From contig DASPNP010000075.1 of the NCBI GenBank assembly GCA_035626475.1, forward strand, positions 14,687 to 78,686: a stretch of DNA of 64,000 nucleotides. The letters run 5' to 3'. Below are positions 33,943 to 42,192 of this stretch, piece by piece (position 1 is the first letter of the stretch; each line of letters opens with the position of its first letter). Source of the DNA: DASPKT01 sp035626475 (GTDB lineage: Bacteria > Pseudomonadota > Alphaproteobacteria > Azospirillales > Azospirillaceae). The position numbers were made by a program, and so were the translations under genes. The notes under the pieces were generated by a model. The model was not told the origin of the DNA. It ran no database searches and was given only the letters and a program-made list of their open reading frames with translations.

Positions 33943-34478
33943 CGTTTTCCTCTGCCGAAGATGCTGGCGGGGGTCTGGTCCGGATCGGGCACGACATGGC
34001 CCAGCGAGACGAAATTGTCGCGGGTGCGCTCGGACAGGCGCAGCCGGTTCTCCGTCGCCGCCTCCGCCGCCAGCGCCGCCACCCGGTCGAATCCGTCCAG
34101 GCTGGATTCCAGCGCCAGGCGCTTGCCGCCGCCGGTCAGCGTCAGCTGCATCCAGCCTTCCTTCCGGTCCTTGCGGGTGGAGTAGTAGTCCAGCTTAACG
34201 TCGGACAGCTCCGCCCATTTGATGGGCTTGCCGAAGGGGCCGCGCGCTGCGATGCCCTCGACGTCCAGCCGGTAGGTCGTCGCCTGGCGCAGTAGGGTAC
34301 GCGCCTCGTAGGCGGCGAACAGCGCCGCGGCCAGCGCCAGCGGCACCGCCAGCAGCGGATGCGGCGTGGTCAGCAGGAAAGGCCCGGCGGTCAGGGCAAG
34401 GCCCGCCAGGGCGCGCAGATGGTCGCCGCGCAGCGCGTCGGCGGGATAGCGGAGGTCGCGGCCGGGAAGCTCGGTCAT
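33939..34478 (-). CDS. Membrane protein of unknown function
   Basis: A 179-residue protein with two hydrophobic helices near residues 25-65 (LAGLALTAGPFLL, LLAVPLALAAALFAAYEART) and a cytoplasmic PH-like part (YRLDVEGIAARGPFGKPIKWAELSDVKLDYYSTRKDRKEGWMQLTL). Coupled by ATGA overlap to ugpQ. ATG 34478 is used; GTG 34487 is an alternative. No specific family recognised. Confidence 0.68.
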   Translation of the reverse strand: MTELPGRDLRYPADALRGDHLRALAGLALTAGPFLLTTPHPLLAVPLALAAALFAAYEARTLLRQATTYRLDVEGIAARGPFGKPIKWAELSDVKLDYYSTRKDRKEGWMQLTLTGGGKRLALESSLDGFDRVAALAAEAATENRLRLSERTRDNFVSLGHVVPDPDQTPASIFGRGKR

Positions 34479-34487
34479 GCCGGGCAC

Positions 34488-35006
34488 TTAAGCCGAGCCG
34501 CGCCTAAGGGGCAAGAGCGCACGGGCGGCGGCGACCGGATCGGGATCGAGCGACAGCCGGTCCGGCATCGGTCCGGCCGGGCCGCTTCCCGCCGGCGGCT
34601 CCTCGGCACCCGGCGGGCGGCGGCAGGCCACGGGGACGCCGTGCTGATGGCCGCGCTCCGCCAGCGGCCGCAGCTCGAAGCGGAAGCCGCGCCGGGCGAA
34701 GGGGTAGCGGTCCAGCACCAGCAGGTCCGGCGCGAAAGCCACGGCGGCGGCCAGCGCCGCCGCCGCCCGGCGCTTCTTCCAGGCATGCGACAAGGGTTCG
34801 CCCGCCGCGTCCAGCAGCAGCGGGCCGGCGGGATCGGCCAGCCGCGCCGGCGGCAGCGCCGTCACCCCGGTTAAGGGCGGAGGGGACGCTCCGCCCCAGA
34901 GCAGCGCCACCTTGGCGCCGAGGCGGGAAAGCGCCTCCGCCAGCGCCGCCATGTCGGCGCCGTCGCCGGGCAGCAGCGGCTGGCACCAGAGGAGGATGCG
35001 TCCCAT
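34488..35006 (-). CDS. Short glycosyltransferase-like protein, N-terminal lobe only
   Basis: A 172-residue protein resembling the N-terminal lobe of COG4671-type predicted glycosyltransferases (RILLWCQPLLPGDGADMAALAEALSRLGAKVALLWGG, then PDLLVLDRYPFARRGFRFELRPLAE). Full members run near 380 residues with a second nucleotide-sugar domain that is missing here; after HQHGVPVA the sequence becomes a Pro/Ala/Gly-rich tail. It may be a truncated remnant or a stand-alone lobe. It lacks any visible frameshifted continuation in the adjacent DNA. Confidence 0.45.
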   Translation of the reverse strand: MGRILLWCQPLLPGDGADMAALAEALSRLGAKVALLWGGASPPPLTGVTALPPARLADPAGPLLLDAAGEPLSHAWKKRRAAAALAAAVAFAPDLLVLDRYPFARRGFRFELRPLAERGHQHGVPVACRRPPGAEEPPAGSGPAGPMPDRLSLDPDPVAAARALLPLRRGSA

Positions 35007-35124
35007 AAGTCGGAGCCTACCCTATACGCAAGACACAGGCGCCACGGCCCGCTTCCGGCTGGACAGGCGGGGCGGGCTGGGGCACCACTAGCCGCATGGT
35101 TACCCATTGCGGGGGCGCCCTTCC

Positions 35125-35571
35125 ATGATCATGGCCGACGACGTCGAGGCGCTCCGGCGCATCCCGCTCTTCGCGAACATCGAGCCCTCCCAGCTCTCCC
35201 TCCTGGCCTTCACCGCCGAGCGGGTGCGCTATCCGGCCGGCCACACGCTGTTCGGCCAGAACGAGGTGGGCGACAGCGCCTATGTCATCCTGGAGGGCGA
35301 GGCCGAGGTGATGGTCGAGACGCCCAGCGGGCCGCTGACCGTCGCCACCGTCGGCAAGAACGACTTCGTCGGCGAGATCGCGATCCTCTGCGGCGTGCCG
35401 CGCACGGCGGCGGTGCGGGCCAAGTCGGACCTGTCGGCGCTCAGGATCGAGAAGGAGCTGTTCTTCCGCCTCGTGACCGAGTTCCCCCAGATGGCCATTG
35501 AGATCATGCGCGTCCTGGCCCAGCGCCTGGAAGCCACCACCCGCCAACTGCGCGAGGCGCGGTCGAATTAG
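35125..35571 (+). CDS. Cyclic-nucleotide-binding domain protein
   Basis: A 148-residue single-domain protein of the cNMP-binding (Crp-like) family without a DNA-binding helix-turn-helix. The barrel motifs are LRRIPLFANIEPSQLSLLAF, GHTLFGQNEVGDSAYVILEGEAEVMVE and the phosphate-binding cassette NDFVGEIAILCGVPRTAAVRA. Likely a regulatory sensor for another protein. ATG 35125 (or 35131) starts it; the ribosome-binding site is weak. Confidence 0.88.
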   Translation: MIMADDVEALRRIPLFANIEPSQLSLLAFTAERVRYPAGHTLFGQNEVGDSAYVILEGEAEVMVETPSGPLTVATVGKNDFVGEIAILCGVPRTAAVRAKSDLSALRIEKELFFRLVTEFPQMAIEIMRVLAQRLEATTRQLREARSN

Positions 35572-35598
35572 GGGCGCTTGGGCGGCGGCGTTGCCGGA

Positions 35599-35721
35599 GT
35601 GCGTGCTTCGACAGGCTCAGCATGAGGAGGGATCCAGCTGCTCCGGGCCAGAAATGAGCGGGATGACACCAGGAGTGCCTGGCATGTCCCTCCCTCATCC
35701 CGAGCTTGTCGAAGGACGCAC
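35599..35721. repeat. Dispersed intergenic repeat, copy 3
   Basis: Third copy, with arms GTGCGTGCTTCGACAGGCTC and GAGCTTGTCGAAGGACGCAC and CATGAGG/CCTCATCC inside. It follows the cNMP-binding gene directly. Compare with copies at 20850 and 28218. Confidence 0.8.
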
Positions 35722-35770
35722 AACGTCCCGGCCTCTCCCAACCAGTTCCTCCACCCCCCCCGAAACGCGA

Positions 35771-35803
35771 AAGGCGCCCGCCCGGGGTCCGGGGGGGCGC
35801 CTT
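35771..35803 (-). terminator. Hairpin terminator downstream of DUF465 gene
   Basis: Arms AAGGCGCCCGCCCGG / CCGGGGGGGCGCCTT pair at 14 of 15 positions around a three-base loop. It lies below the DUF465 stop codon on the minus strand. A second hairpin (CGCCGGGG...CCCCGGCG, 35817-35842) sits beside it. Confidence 0.6.
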
Positions 35804-35863
35804 CCGTCTGGCGCCGCCCGCCGGGGTCTTCGCCCCGGCGGCACGGCGGACCCGGCTGACGGG

Positions 35864-36031
35864 TCAGTTCCGCGTGTAGCGGTCGAGCTGCTCCTTTACG
35901 TGCAGCTTCTCGAACTTGAGGTTACGGACAGCCATGCTGTCATGGTAGGGCCGGGCCAATTCCGACTGGATCCTGGACTCGAGCAAGGCGTGCTTCTGAC
36001 GCAGGCTCTCGATGTGGTGCTCCGCGGCCAT
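35864..36031 (-). CDS. DUF465 (YdcH-like) small protein
   Basis: A 55-residue helical protein: MAAEHHIESLRQKHALLESR, then ELARPYHDSMAVRNLKFEKLHVKEQL. The alternating pattern of Leu, Glu, Arg and His and the length match the DUF465 family, which forms small coiled-coil proteins of unknown function. GGAGGAATACG precedes the start. It is below usual ORF-length cut-offs. Confidence 0.85.
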   Translation of the reverse strand: MAAEHHIESLRQKHALLESRIQSELARPYHDSMAVRNLKFEKLHVKEQLDRYTRN

Positions 36032-36385
36032 CGTATTCCTCCGACTTGGTGGGGGGGAAATACGGTCCCGTCACCCTGCCTTCCGCCCCGGCCTTGTTTT
36101 CGGCCTTGTTGTATCGGCCGGGCAGGGTATGCCGGTCCGATCTCTCTTGCCCGCGAAGCGTATACGGATCGGCCGTTAACCTGAAGTGCCTAGAACGCAG
36201 AGCCGGCGGCTCTAGGTCTTCGAATCTTGAATATCGGTCACCGACATTACCCGGCCATAAGCCCATAGAACTTTTGGCAAGCCTTTGTCGGGGTTGAGTC
36301 AACCCACCCGTCCGGGACCGCGTTTATACTTTTGGAATGCCCTCCCGCGACAAAGCCGCGCGGGTGGAGAGGCGCGGATTATTTC
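36032..36385. other. Intergenic region, no gene recognised
   Basis: About 350 bases between the DUF465 gene and a minus-strand membrane protein gene. It is somewhat less GC-rich (36090-36330). It contains a small hairpin (GAGCCGGCGGCTC near 36200) and presumably the DUF465 promoter. No coding frame with family features, repeat or tRNA was found. Confidence 0.4.
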
Positions 36386-36646
36386 CTACCCGCGGCGCAG
36401 GCGCAGCAGCAGCAGGATCGCCAGGCCGATGCCGCCCAGCACCAGCGAGGCCGGCCAGGAGAAGAGCGGGCTCCACAGCGCCGCCGGGGTCCAGTACTGG
36501 AACACGTCGGCGCTGGGCGCGTGCAGGCCGTGCCACAGCGATCCCAGCCGCACAGGCGCCCGGCCGCGCAGCGCGTCGACCAGCAGGATGATGGCGCCCG
36601 AGGCCAGCAGCCCGATGCCCAGCGCCCGCCAGATCCGCTTCATCAT
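36386..36646 (-). CDS. Small membrane protein (86 aa)
   Basis: An 86-residue protein with two hydrophobic helices (ALGIGLLASGAIILLV and ASLVLGGIGLAILLLLRL) and a Trp/Pro-rich loop between them. Its ATG overlaps the L,D-transpeptidase stop (ATGA), so it is co-translated with it. The pairing hints at a cell-envelope role; no family recognised. Confidence 0.7.
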   Translation of the reverse strand: MMKRIWRALGIGLLASGAIILLVDALRGRAPVRLGSLWHGLHAPSADVFQYWTPAALWSPLFSWPASLVLGGIGLAILLLLRLRRG

Positions 36647-37176
36647 ATGTCCGCACCTCCGGCAGGCGCAGGCACCACGACCCGGTCGCCCGGCCCGCAG
36701 CGGCCCAGCAGATCGAGCAGGTCGGGCAGGGCCAGCGCGACGCAGCCGGCGGTCGGCTCCCAGTCGGGCCGCGCCACATGCATGAAGACGGCGCTGCCGA
36801 GCCCCGGCACCGGCGGCTCGTCATTGTGGGCCAGCACGACCACGACGTCGTAGACCCCGTCCTCCCGCCACATCTCCTCGTGGCTGGCGGCGAAGGGCCG
36901 CTTGACCGGGCGGTTGTAGTCGGGATGGGCGGGATCGTCGCACCAGCCATCGTCCGGTTCGATCGCCGCCACGGGCAGGCCGGTCTCCGGCGGGGCGGGC
37001 AGCCGGTCGGGACGGTAGAGCACGCGGCGCAGGGCGAAGGCGCCCACCGGCGTGCCGCCGTCGCCCTCGCGCTTGTCGGCGATGATGCCGCCGCGCCCCA
37101 GGGCGCAACGGGCGGAACCACCGGGCCAGCTCAGCCGGGCGGTGCCGTCGGGAAGGGTTTCCACGGTCAGGTCCAT
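36643..37176 (-). CDS. L,D-transpeptidase family (YkuD) protein
   Basis: A 177-residue YkuD-domain protein, with catalytic His133 (FMHVARPDWEPTAGC) and Cys145. These enzymes make 3-3 peptidoglycan cross-links or attach proteins to peptidoglycan. There is no clear signal peptide, as in some short members of the family (L,D-transpeptidase catalytic domain, YkuD subgroup), which leaves its export route open. Coupled to a small membrane protein by overlap. Confidence 0.85.
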   Translation of the reverse strand: MDLTVETLPDGTARLSWPGGSARCALGRGGIIADKREGDGGTPVGAFALRRVLYRPDRLPAPPETGLPVAAIEPDDGWCDDPAHPDYNRPVKRPFAASHEEMWREDGVYDVVVVLAHNDEPPVPGLGSAVFMHVARPDWEPTAGCVALALPDLLDLLGRCGPGDRVVVPAPAGGADI

Positions 37177-37240
37177 GCCGCCCTTATAGCCGGGCGATCC
37201 GGCTCAAGTCACGGGGCCAAGTCACGGGGGAGCAGCGGGA

Positions 37241-38437
37241 TCAGCGGGCCAGCGGCTGCGCGCCCATGCCCGGCGCCATCCCCATGGCCTGCGGCACCAG
37301 GCCCGGCGGGATCACGACGTTCTCGCCCCGGGCGCGCATCTGGGCCTGGTACTTGTCCATCGCGTGCATCATGCGCTGGGCGACCTGCTCCTTCGGCACC
37401 GGCGGCGGTGCGACGGGCTCGCGGGACCGCTCCGCCGCCGCATCCTTCGGTGGCTCGGCCTTGGCCGGGGCGGGGAAGCCGGCGGCCTCCTCGGCGGCGC
37501 TCTGCAGCAGGCTTGGATGGGCGAGGCTGACCGGCGGCGGCGCCGGGCGCATGCGGGCGATCTGGGCGGCGCGGTCGCGCTGCACCGTCTGCTCGATGGC
37601 GGCGGGCACGCGCGGCTGCTCGCGCACTTCGCCGCCGCCGGCCGAGGCGAGCGCGCGGTACTTGTCCAGCCCCATGCCCTTGGTCTGGCCGCGCGGCAGG
37701 CTGCCGGTGGTCTGGGAGCGCTGGGCCAGGGCCTCCAGCGCGTCGGACTGGGTCTTGGACAGGGCGTAGGGCTCGGCCGCCGGCGGGGTGCCGCCCAGCG
37801 GCTTGCCGCCCGGCAGTGCGCCCGACGGTGAGGCCGCCAGCGCGGCCAGCGCGGCGTCCGCCGCCTGCGACAGCTCCACCGGCCCCAGCGCCGCGCCGGG
37901 CGACGCGGCCGCCAGGGAGGCCGGGACGGGTTGGCCGGCGGGCGGCACGGGAGCGGGCTGGAGCGCGACCGGCTGCGCGCGGCGCGGCTGGTCGGGCGCG
38001 GCCCCGGCCACCATGGTCTCCGGTTCCATCGGCACGGGCTCGCCCCGCCGGTCGCCCTTGAGCATGGCGATGACGTGGCCGCCGATGCTGGCGCCGGTGG
38101 ACTCCTCGATCATCACGTCGCCCGCCGCCAGCGCCAGCCCGATGGGCCCGCCCAGGATGGCGGCGCCGGCCAGCTTGGCCGCCGGCTTGATCGTGTCGCC
38201 GGTGATCTCGCGGTAGATGGTGTTGACGACCGGGATGTGCTGCAGCGGGTTGATGATGTCGACGAAGTCCCAGAAGGACATGCCCTCATCCCTGCGGGCC
38301 TCCTTCGGGTCCTTCTGGACGCGCGCCTCGGCCCCCGCTCCGGATGCGGAGGCGTGACCGGCGGTGCGCTCTGCCCCGCCATTGTCCGCCATGGGCCCCC
38401 GAGGGGCGTGGATCTGATGCTGCAGTGAAGTCGTCAT
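37241..38437 (-). CDS. Uncharacterised protein with conserved N-terminal domain and disordered tail
   Basis: A 398-residue protein. Between about residues 50 and 115 lies a likely conserved domain (FWDFVDIINPLQHIPVVNTIYREITGD, then KLAGAAILGGPIGLALAAGDVMIEESTG with a hydrophobic glycine-rich segment). The remaining 280 residues are Pro/Ala/Gln-rich with short repeats and look disordered. Start ATG 38437 follows GGGAGACAGGG. I do not recognise a named family. Confidence 0.7.
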   Translation of the reverse strand: MTTSLQHQIHAPRGPMADNGGAERTAGHASASGAGAEARVQKDPKEARRDEGMSFWDFVDIINPLQHIPVVNTIYREITGDTIKPAAKLAGAAILGGPIGLALAAGDVMIEESTGASIGGHVIAMLKGDRRGEPVPMEPETMVAGAAPDQPRRAQPVALQPAPVPPAGQPVPASLAAASPGAALGPVELSQAADAALAALAASPSGALPGGKPLGGTPPAAEPYALSKTQSDALEALAQRSQTTGSLPRGQTKGMGLDKYRALASAGGGEVREQPRVPAAIEQTVQRDRAAQIARMRPAPPPVSLAHPSLLQSAAEEAAGFPAPAKAEPPKDAAAERSREPVAPPPVPKEQVAQRMMHAMDKYQAQMRARGENVVIPPGLVPQAMGMAPGMGAQPLAR

Positions 38438-38568
38438 GCCCTGTCTCCCGCTGACCGGAAGAAGCAAGGCACATGCCAGAGCGGATATGCTGCTGGATCA
38501 ACGGGTTAGGCGGCACCCACCCTCCGGCCGGATCGACCCTCCGGCAAAAGAGTCCGGGCAGTCCTTGC

Positions 38569-39741
38569 TCAGAACAGATGGCCGGAGCGGCTGGCCTTGG
38601 CCCTGAGATAGGCCTCGTTATGGCCGTTGCTGGGGAAGATGTGCGGCACGCGGTCCACCACCTCGATCCCGTGCTGGGCCAGCTGGGCCATCTTGTCGGG
38701 ATTGTTGGTCATCAGCCTGACCCGGCCGTAACCCAGCCCGTGCAGCATGGCGGCGGCCGGGGCGTAGACCCGCTCGTCCGCCTCGAAGCCCAGCGCCAGG
38801 TTGGCGTCCACCGTGTCGATGCCGCCATCCTGCAGCCGGTAGGCCCGCAGCTTGTTCAGCAGGCCGATGCCCCGCCCCTCCTGCGCCAGATACAGCAGCA
38901 CGCCGCTGCCGGCGTCGGCGATCTGCTGGATGGCGCCGCGCAGCTGCGGGCCGCAGTCGCAGCGCAGACTGCCCAGCAGGTCTCCGGTGAAGCATTCCGA
39001 GTGCAGCCGAGCCAGCACCGGCTCGCCCGGTGCGGGATCGCCGATGATGATGGCGAGATGCTCGGGGCTGCCGTCGGTCGGGCGGAAGGCGACGATGCGG
39101 GTGCGCTCGGCATCGGCCAGCGGCACCGTGGCCTCGACGATCCGGTGCAGCGTGCGCGCGGACTGGCGGTGGTAGCCGGCGACGTCGGCGCCCTCCACCG
39201 CCAGCAGGTCGTGCCGGCGCAGGAAGTCGGCCCGGTCCCCGGCGACGGCCACCTCGGCCACCAGGACCGAGGGCAGCAGCCGCGCCAGCTTCGCCAGCAG
39301 CGCCGCCGCCCCTTCCGCCGTGCCTTCCCAGGCGACGGGCGAGGCCTTCACCCGGCGGGCGCGCTCGGCCTGTGCCTCCGGCGGCAGGCGGGTCGGGTCG
39401 GACAGGTCGCGGGCCAGTTCGGCCGAGACGGTGGCGGTGCCGGTCAGCACCAGCAGCCCGTCGTCCGGGCTCCCGGCGGCTGGGATCCCCAACGCGGCGG
39501 CGCGGCGGGCCGTCACCAGCAGCGCCGGCGCCGTGCCGGACAGCTTCGCCATGAAGTCGATCGCGGCCGTGGTCGCCGCCTCCGCCGCCTGCACCAGCAG
39601 GGCACGGCCGTCGGCGCCGGCCAGCAATACCACGTCGCCACGGCGCAGCTCGGCCATGGCGCGGTCCACCGCGCGCAGGGCGGCCCGGTCCAGCGGATGG
39701 GCGAGGTCGGCGCCCGAGACGAGGGGTGATGCGACGGCCAT
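38569..39741 (-). CDS. ribA: GTP cyclohydrolase II with RibB-like N-terminal domain
   Basis: First step of riboflavin synthesis from GTP. The C-terminal half has the RibA zinc and catalytic motifs: LHSECFTGDLLGSLRCDCGPQL (Cys ligands), LLYLAQEGRGIGLLNKLRAY and RLMTNNPDKMAQL. The N-terminal 180 residues resemble the DHBP-synthase (RibB) domain of bifunctional enzymes but lack its acidic REDE-type metal motif, so they are probably non-catalytic, as in many alphaproteobacteria. 390 residues. Confidence 0.88.
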   Translation of the reverse strand: MAVASPLVSGADLAHPLDRAALRAVDRAMAELRRGDVVLLAGADGRALLVQAAEAATTAAIDFMAKLSGTAPALLVTARRAAALGIPAAGSPDDGLLVLTGTATVSAELARDLSDPTRLPPEAQAERARRVKASPVAWEGTAEGAAALLAKLARLLPSVLVAEVAVAGDRADFLRRHDLLAVEGADVAGYHRQSARTLHRIVEATVPLADAERTRIVAFRPTDGSPEHLAIIIGDPAPGEPVLARLHSECFTGDLLGSLRCDCGPQLRGAIQQIADAGSGVLLYLAQEGRGIGLLNKLRAYRLQDGGIDTVDANLALGFEADERVYAPAAAMLHGLGYGRVRLMTNNPDKMAQLAQHGIEVVDRVPHIFPSNGHNEAYLRAKASRSGHLF

Positions 39742-39928
39742 GGCGGAAATCGGCGACCGGCCACTGTTAGGGACGATGGACCGACCCTATCGGGCGGCGG
39801 CCGGAAATGCAAAAGGCGCGGTCCGCCGATCCGACCGGCGCCCGGTGCAGGGCTGCGCCGCCCCGGAATCGCCAAGTTCCGGTGCGCGTGCTAGGGTCGG
39901 ATTGGTAAACGGCGGTCCCGGCGGGGCG

Positions 39929-40606
39929 ATGCGGACGACAGGCAAGACGGTCCTTCTGGTGGACGACGACTCGGCGCTGCGCCAGTCGGTGGCGGAGCAG
40001 CTGGCCCTGCAGGAGGCGGCGGAGACGGTGGAGGCCGGCGATGCGGCCGCCGCCTTGGCGATCCTGCGCGGCAGGCGCTTCGACGCCATCCTGGTCGACC
40101 AGGGGCTGCCCGACATGGACGGGGCGGAGCTTTGCCGGCGGCTGCGCGCCGACGGGATCGACTGCCCGATCATCCTGCTGGCGACGGGCGATCCGGTCGA
40201 TGCCGCCACCGGCGCCACCGACCAGGTGGCCAAGCCGCTGCGGCTGGGAACGCTGCTCGCCAAGCTGCGGGCGCATCTGCGGCAGGCGGAGGCCGGCGCC
40301 GAGGGGGCTGTCGCCATCGGCCCCTACACCTTCCGCCCCGCCGCGAAGATGCTGCTGGAGGCGGCCCGGGACCGGCTGATCCGGCTGACCGAGAAGGAGA
40401 CGCAGATCCTCTCCTTCCTCTACCGCGCCGGCGACCGGCCGATCGGCCGCGAGACGCTGCTGGGCGAGGTCTGGGGCTACAATGCCGGGGTCACCACCCA
40501 TACGCTGGAGACCCATGTCTACCGCCTCCGGCGCAAGATCGAGAGCGACCCCGCCAACGCCCGCATCCTGGTGACGGAGCCCGGCGGCTATCGCCTCGTC
40601 CCCTAG
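39929..40606 (+). CDS. OmpR-type response regulator
   Basis: A 225-residue two-component response regulator: receiver domain with acidic Asp12-14 (VDDDS), phosphoacceptor Asp57 (VDQGLPDMDG) and Lys in QVAKPL, then an OmpR/PhoB winged helix (TEKETQILSFLYRAG, GYNAGVTTHTLETHVYRLRRKIE). No partner kinase is adjacent. ATG 39929 has GGCGGGG upstream; the longer open frame upstream is spurious. Confidence 0.9.
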   Translation: MRTTGKTVLLVDDDSALRQSVAEQLALQEAAETVEAGDAAAALAILRGRRFDAILVDQGLPDMDGAELCRRLRADGIDCPIILLATGDPVDAATGATDQVAKPLRLGTLLAKLRAHLRQAEAGAEGAVAIGPYTFRPAAKMLLEAARDRLIRLTEKETQILSFLYRAGDRPIGRETLLGEVWGYNAGVTTHTLETHVYRLRRKIESDPANARILVTEPGGYRLVP

Positions 40607-40681
40607 GAAATTTCCCCTCGAAAGCGGGGGCGGCGGGGTCTAGGCTCGACCGGACCGCCGCACCCCTAGGAGACGGGACCC

Positions 40682-41536
40682 GTGACCGGGCAGGACTTCT
40701 TCCAGGCGCGCTTCTGGGGCGTGCGCGGCAGCATCGCCACCCCGGGGCCGGAGACCGCCCGCTATGGCGGCAACACCAGCTGCGTCGAGCTGCGCTGCGG
40801 GCCGCACCTGCTGATCCTGGACGCCGGCACGGGCATCCGGCCGCTGGGCGTGGCGCTGGGACGGGCCGGCGGCGCGCTAACGGCCGACCTGTTCCTGACC
40901 CATACCCATTACGACCATATCGGCGGCCTGCCCTTCTTCGGGCCGGCCTACGACCCGGGCAACGACATCCTGATCTGGGAAGGGCATCTCGGCCCCGCCA
41001 CCGACCTGCACGACGTCATGACCATGCTCATGGCATCGCCGCTGTTCCCGGTGCCGGCGACGCTGATCGAAAAGAGCTGCCGCTACCGCAAGTTCCAGGC
41101 GGGCGAGACGCTGACGCCCCGGCCGGGCGTGACGGTGCGCACCGCGCCGCTGAACCATCCCGACGGCGCCACCGGCTACCGCATCGACCATGCCGGTCGC
41201 AGCTTCTGCTTCATCACCGATCACGAGCACCCGGCGGAGGGACCCGGCGACGCGCTGGTGGAACTGGTGCGCGGCGCCGACGTGATGGTCTATGATTCGA
41301 CCTACACCGACGCGGAGTATGCCCGGCACCGGGGCTGGGGCCACTCCACCTGGCAGGAGGCCTGCCGGCTGGCCGATACGGCGGGGGTGAAGCGGGTGGT
41401 GCTGTTCCACCATGATCCGGGCCGCGACGACGCCGCGCTGGACGCCATCGTGGCGGAGGCTGACCGTCTACGCCCCGGGACGCTCGCCGCACGCGAGGGG
41501 ATGGTGCTGGATCTGCTGGCGGGAACGGTGGGTTGA
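40682..41536 (+). CDS. MBL-fold metallo-hydrolase
   Basis: A 284-residue metallo-beta-lactamase-fold enzyme with the dimetal motif THTHYDHIGG (His74, His76, Asp78, His79) and later NHPDGATGYRI, ITDHEH and FHHDPGR. The core VRGSIATPGPETARYGGNTSCVEL is typical of the ribonuclease Z/phosphodiesterase-like group. GTG start with AGGAGA upstream. Probable phosphodiester or nucleotide hydrolase; substrate not known. Confidence 0.88.
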   Translation: MTGQDFFQARFWGVRGSIATPGPETARYGGNTSCVELRCGPHLLILDAGTGIRPLGVALGRAGGALTADLFLTHTHYDHIGGLPFFGPAYDPGNDILIWEGHLGPATDLHDVMTMLMASPLFPVPATLIEKSCRYRKFQAGETLTPRPGVTVRTAPLNHPDGATGYRIDHAGRSFCFITDHEHPAEGPGDALVELVRGADVMVYDSTYTDAEYARHRGWGHSTWQEACRLADTAGVKRVVLFHHDPGRDDAALDAIVAEADRLRPGTLAAREGMVLDLLAGTVG

Positions 41537-41598
41537 CGTTAACCACTTCGTGGTAGTGTCCCGCCCGCCGCCCCCCACGATCCGGATCGCCCGCCGCC

Positions 41599-42189
41599 GT
41601 GTCCGCCCTCCGCTCCGCCTTCCGGCTGCCCCGCCTGCTTCTCGCCCTGTTCGCCTGCCTGTGGCTGGTCGCCTGCGCCGCCGGCCGGCCCCCGGCGGAG
41701 CCGTCGCCGCCCGACCTGCCGCCGCTGCCGGACCTGCGCCGGATCGTGCTGGTCCACCAGCCCAGCGGCGAGAAGGCGGACGTGGTCTACTGGTTCAACG
41801 GCCAGTACGACCCGCGCGCCATGGAACGGGTGAAGCTGGTGCTGCGCGACCGCAATGACGGCACGGTCGGCGAGATCGACCCGCTGCTGCTGGATTTCCT
41901 GTTCGACCTGCTCTACCGGACCGGCCTGCCCTCCTCGACCGAGATCCACGTCTATTCCGGCTACCGTTCGCCCCAGACGAACGCCCGGCTGGTCAAGGCC
42001 AACCCGCAGGCGGCGCGCGAGAGCTTCCACATGCAGGGCAAGGCGGTGGACATCAAGGTGCCGATCCTGCCGGGCGCCGCCATCGCCGAGATCGCCAAGA
42101 CCATGCAGCGCGGCGGCGCCGCCTACTACCCCTCGACGGGCCACACCCATGTCGACACCGGGCCGGTGAGGACCTGGCGGACGCGGTGA
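41599..42189 (+). CDS. YcbK/DUF882-like murein hydrolase lipoprotein
   Basis: A 196-residue lipoprotein (lipobox VAC, Cys26). The metallopeptidase-M15-like domain has SGYRSPQTNARL, RESFHMQGKAVDIKV and YYPSTGHTHVDTGPVRTW: these carry the zinc-binding His/Asp/His residues of the family. It should cleave or bind peptidoglycan peptides. GTG start; weak ribosome-binding site. Probably the outer-membrane or inner-membrane anchored form of YcbK. Confidence 0.85.
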   Translation: MSALRSAFRLPRLLLALFACLWLVACAAGRPPAEPSPPDLPPLPDLRRIVLVHQPSGEKADVVYWFNGQYDPRAMERVKLVLRDRNDGTVGEIDPLLLDFLFDLLYRTGLPSSTEIHVYSGYRSPQTNARLVKANPQAARESFHMQGKAVDIKVPILPGAAIAEIAKTMQRGGAAYYPSTGHTHVDTGPVRTWRTR

Positions 42190-42192
42190 GGA

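Noticed and set aside
31417..34185. 922-codon plus-strand ORF over nitronate monooxygenase and ugpQ
   Set aside because: Opposite to two well-supported genes and lacking any family features.
38438..38568. Possible FMN riboswitch near ribA
   Set aside because: This gap is downstream of ribA, and I saw no conserved FMN aptamer sequence here or upstream of ribA at 39742-39928.
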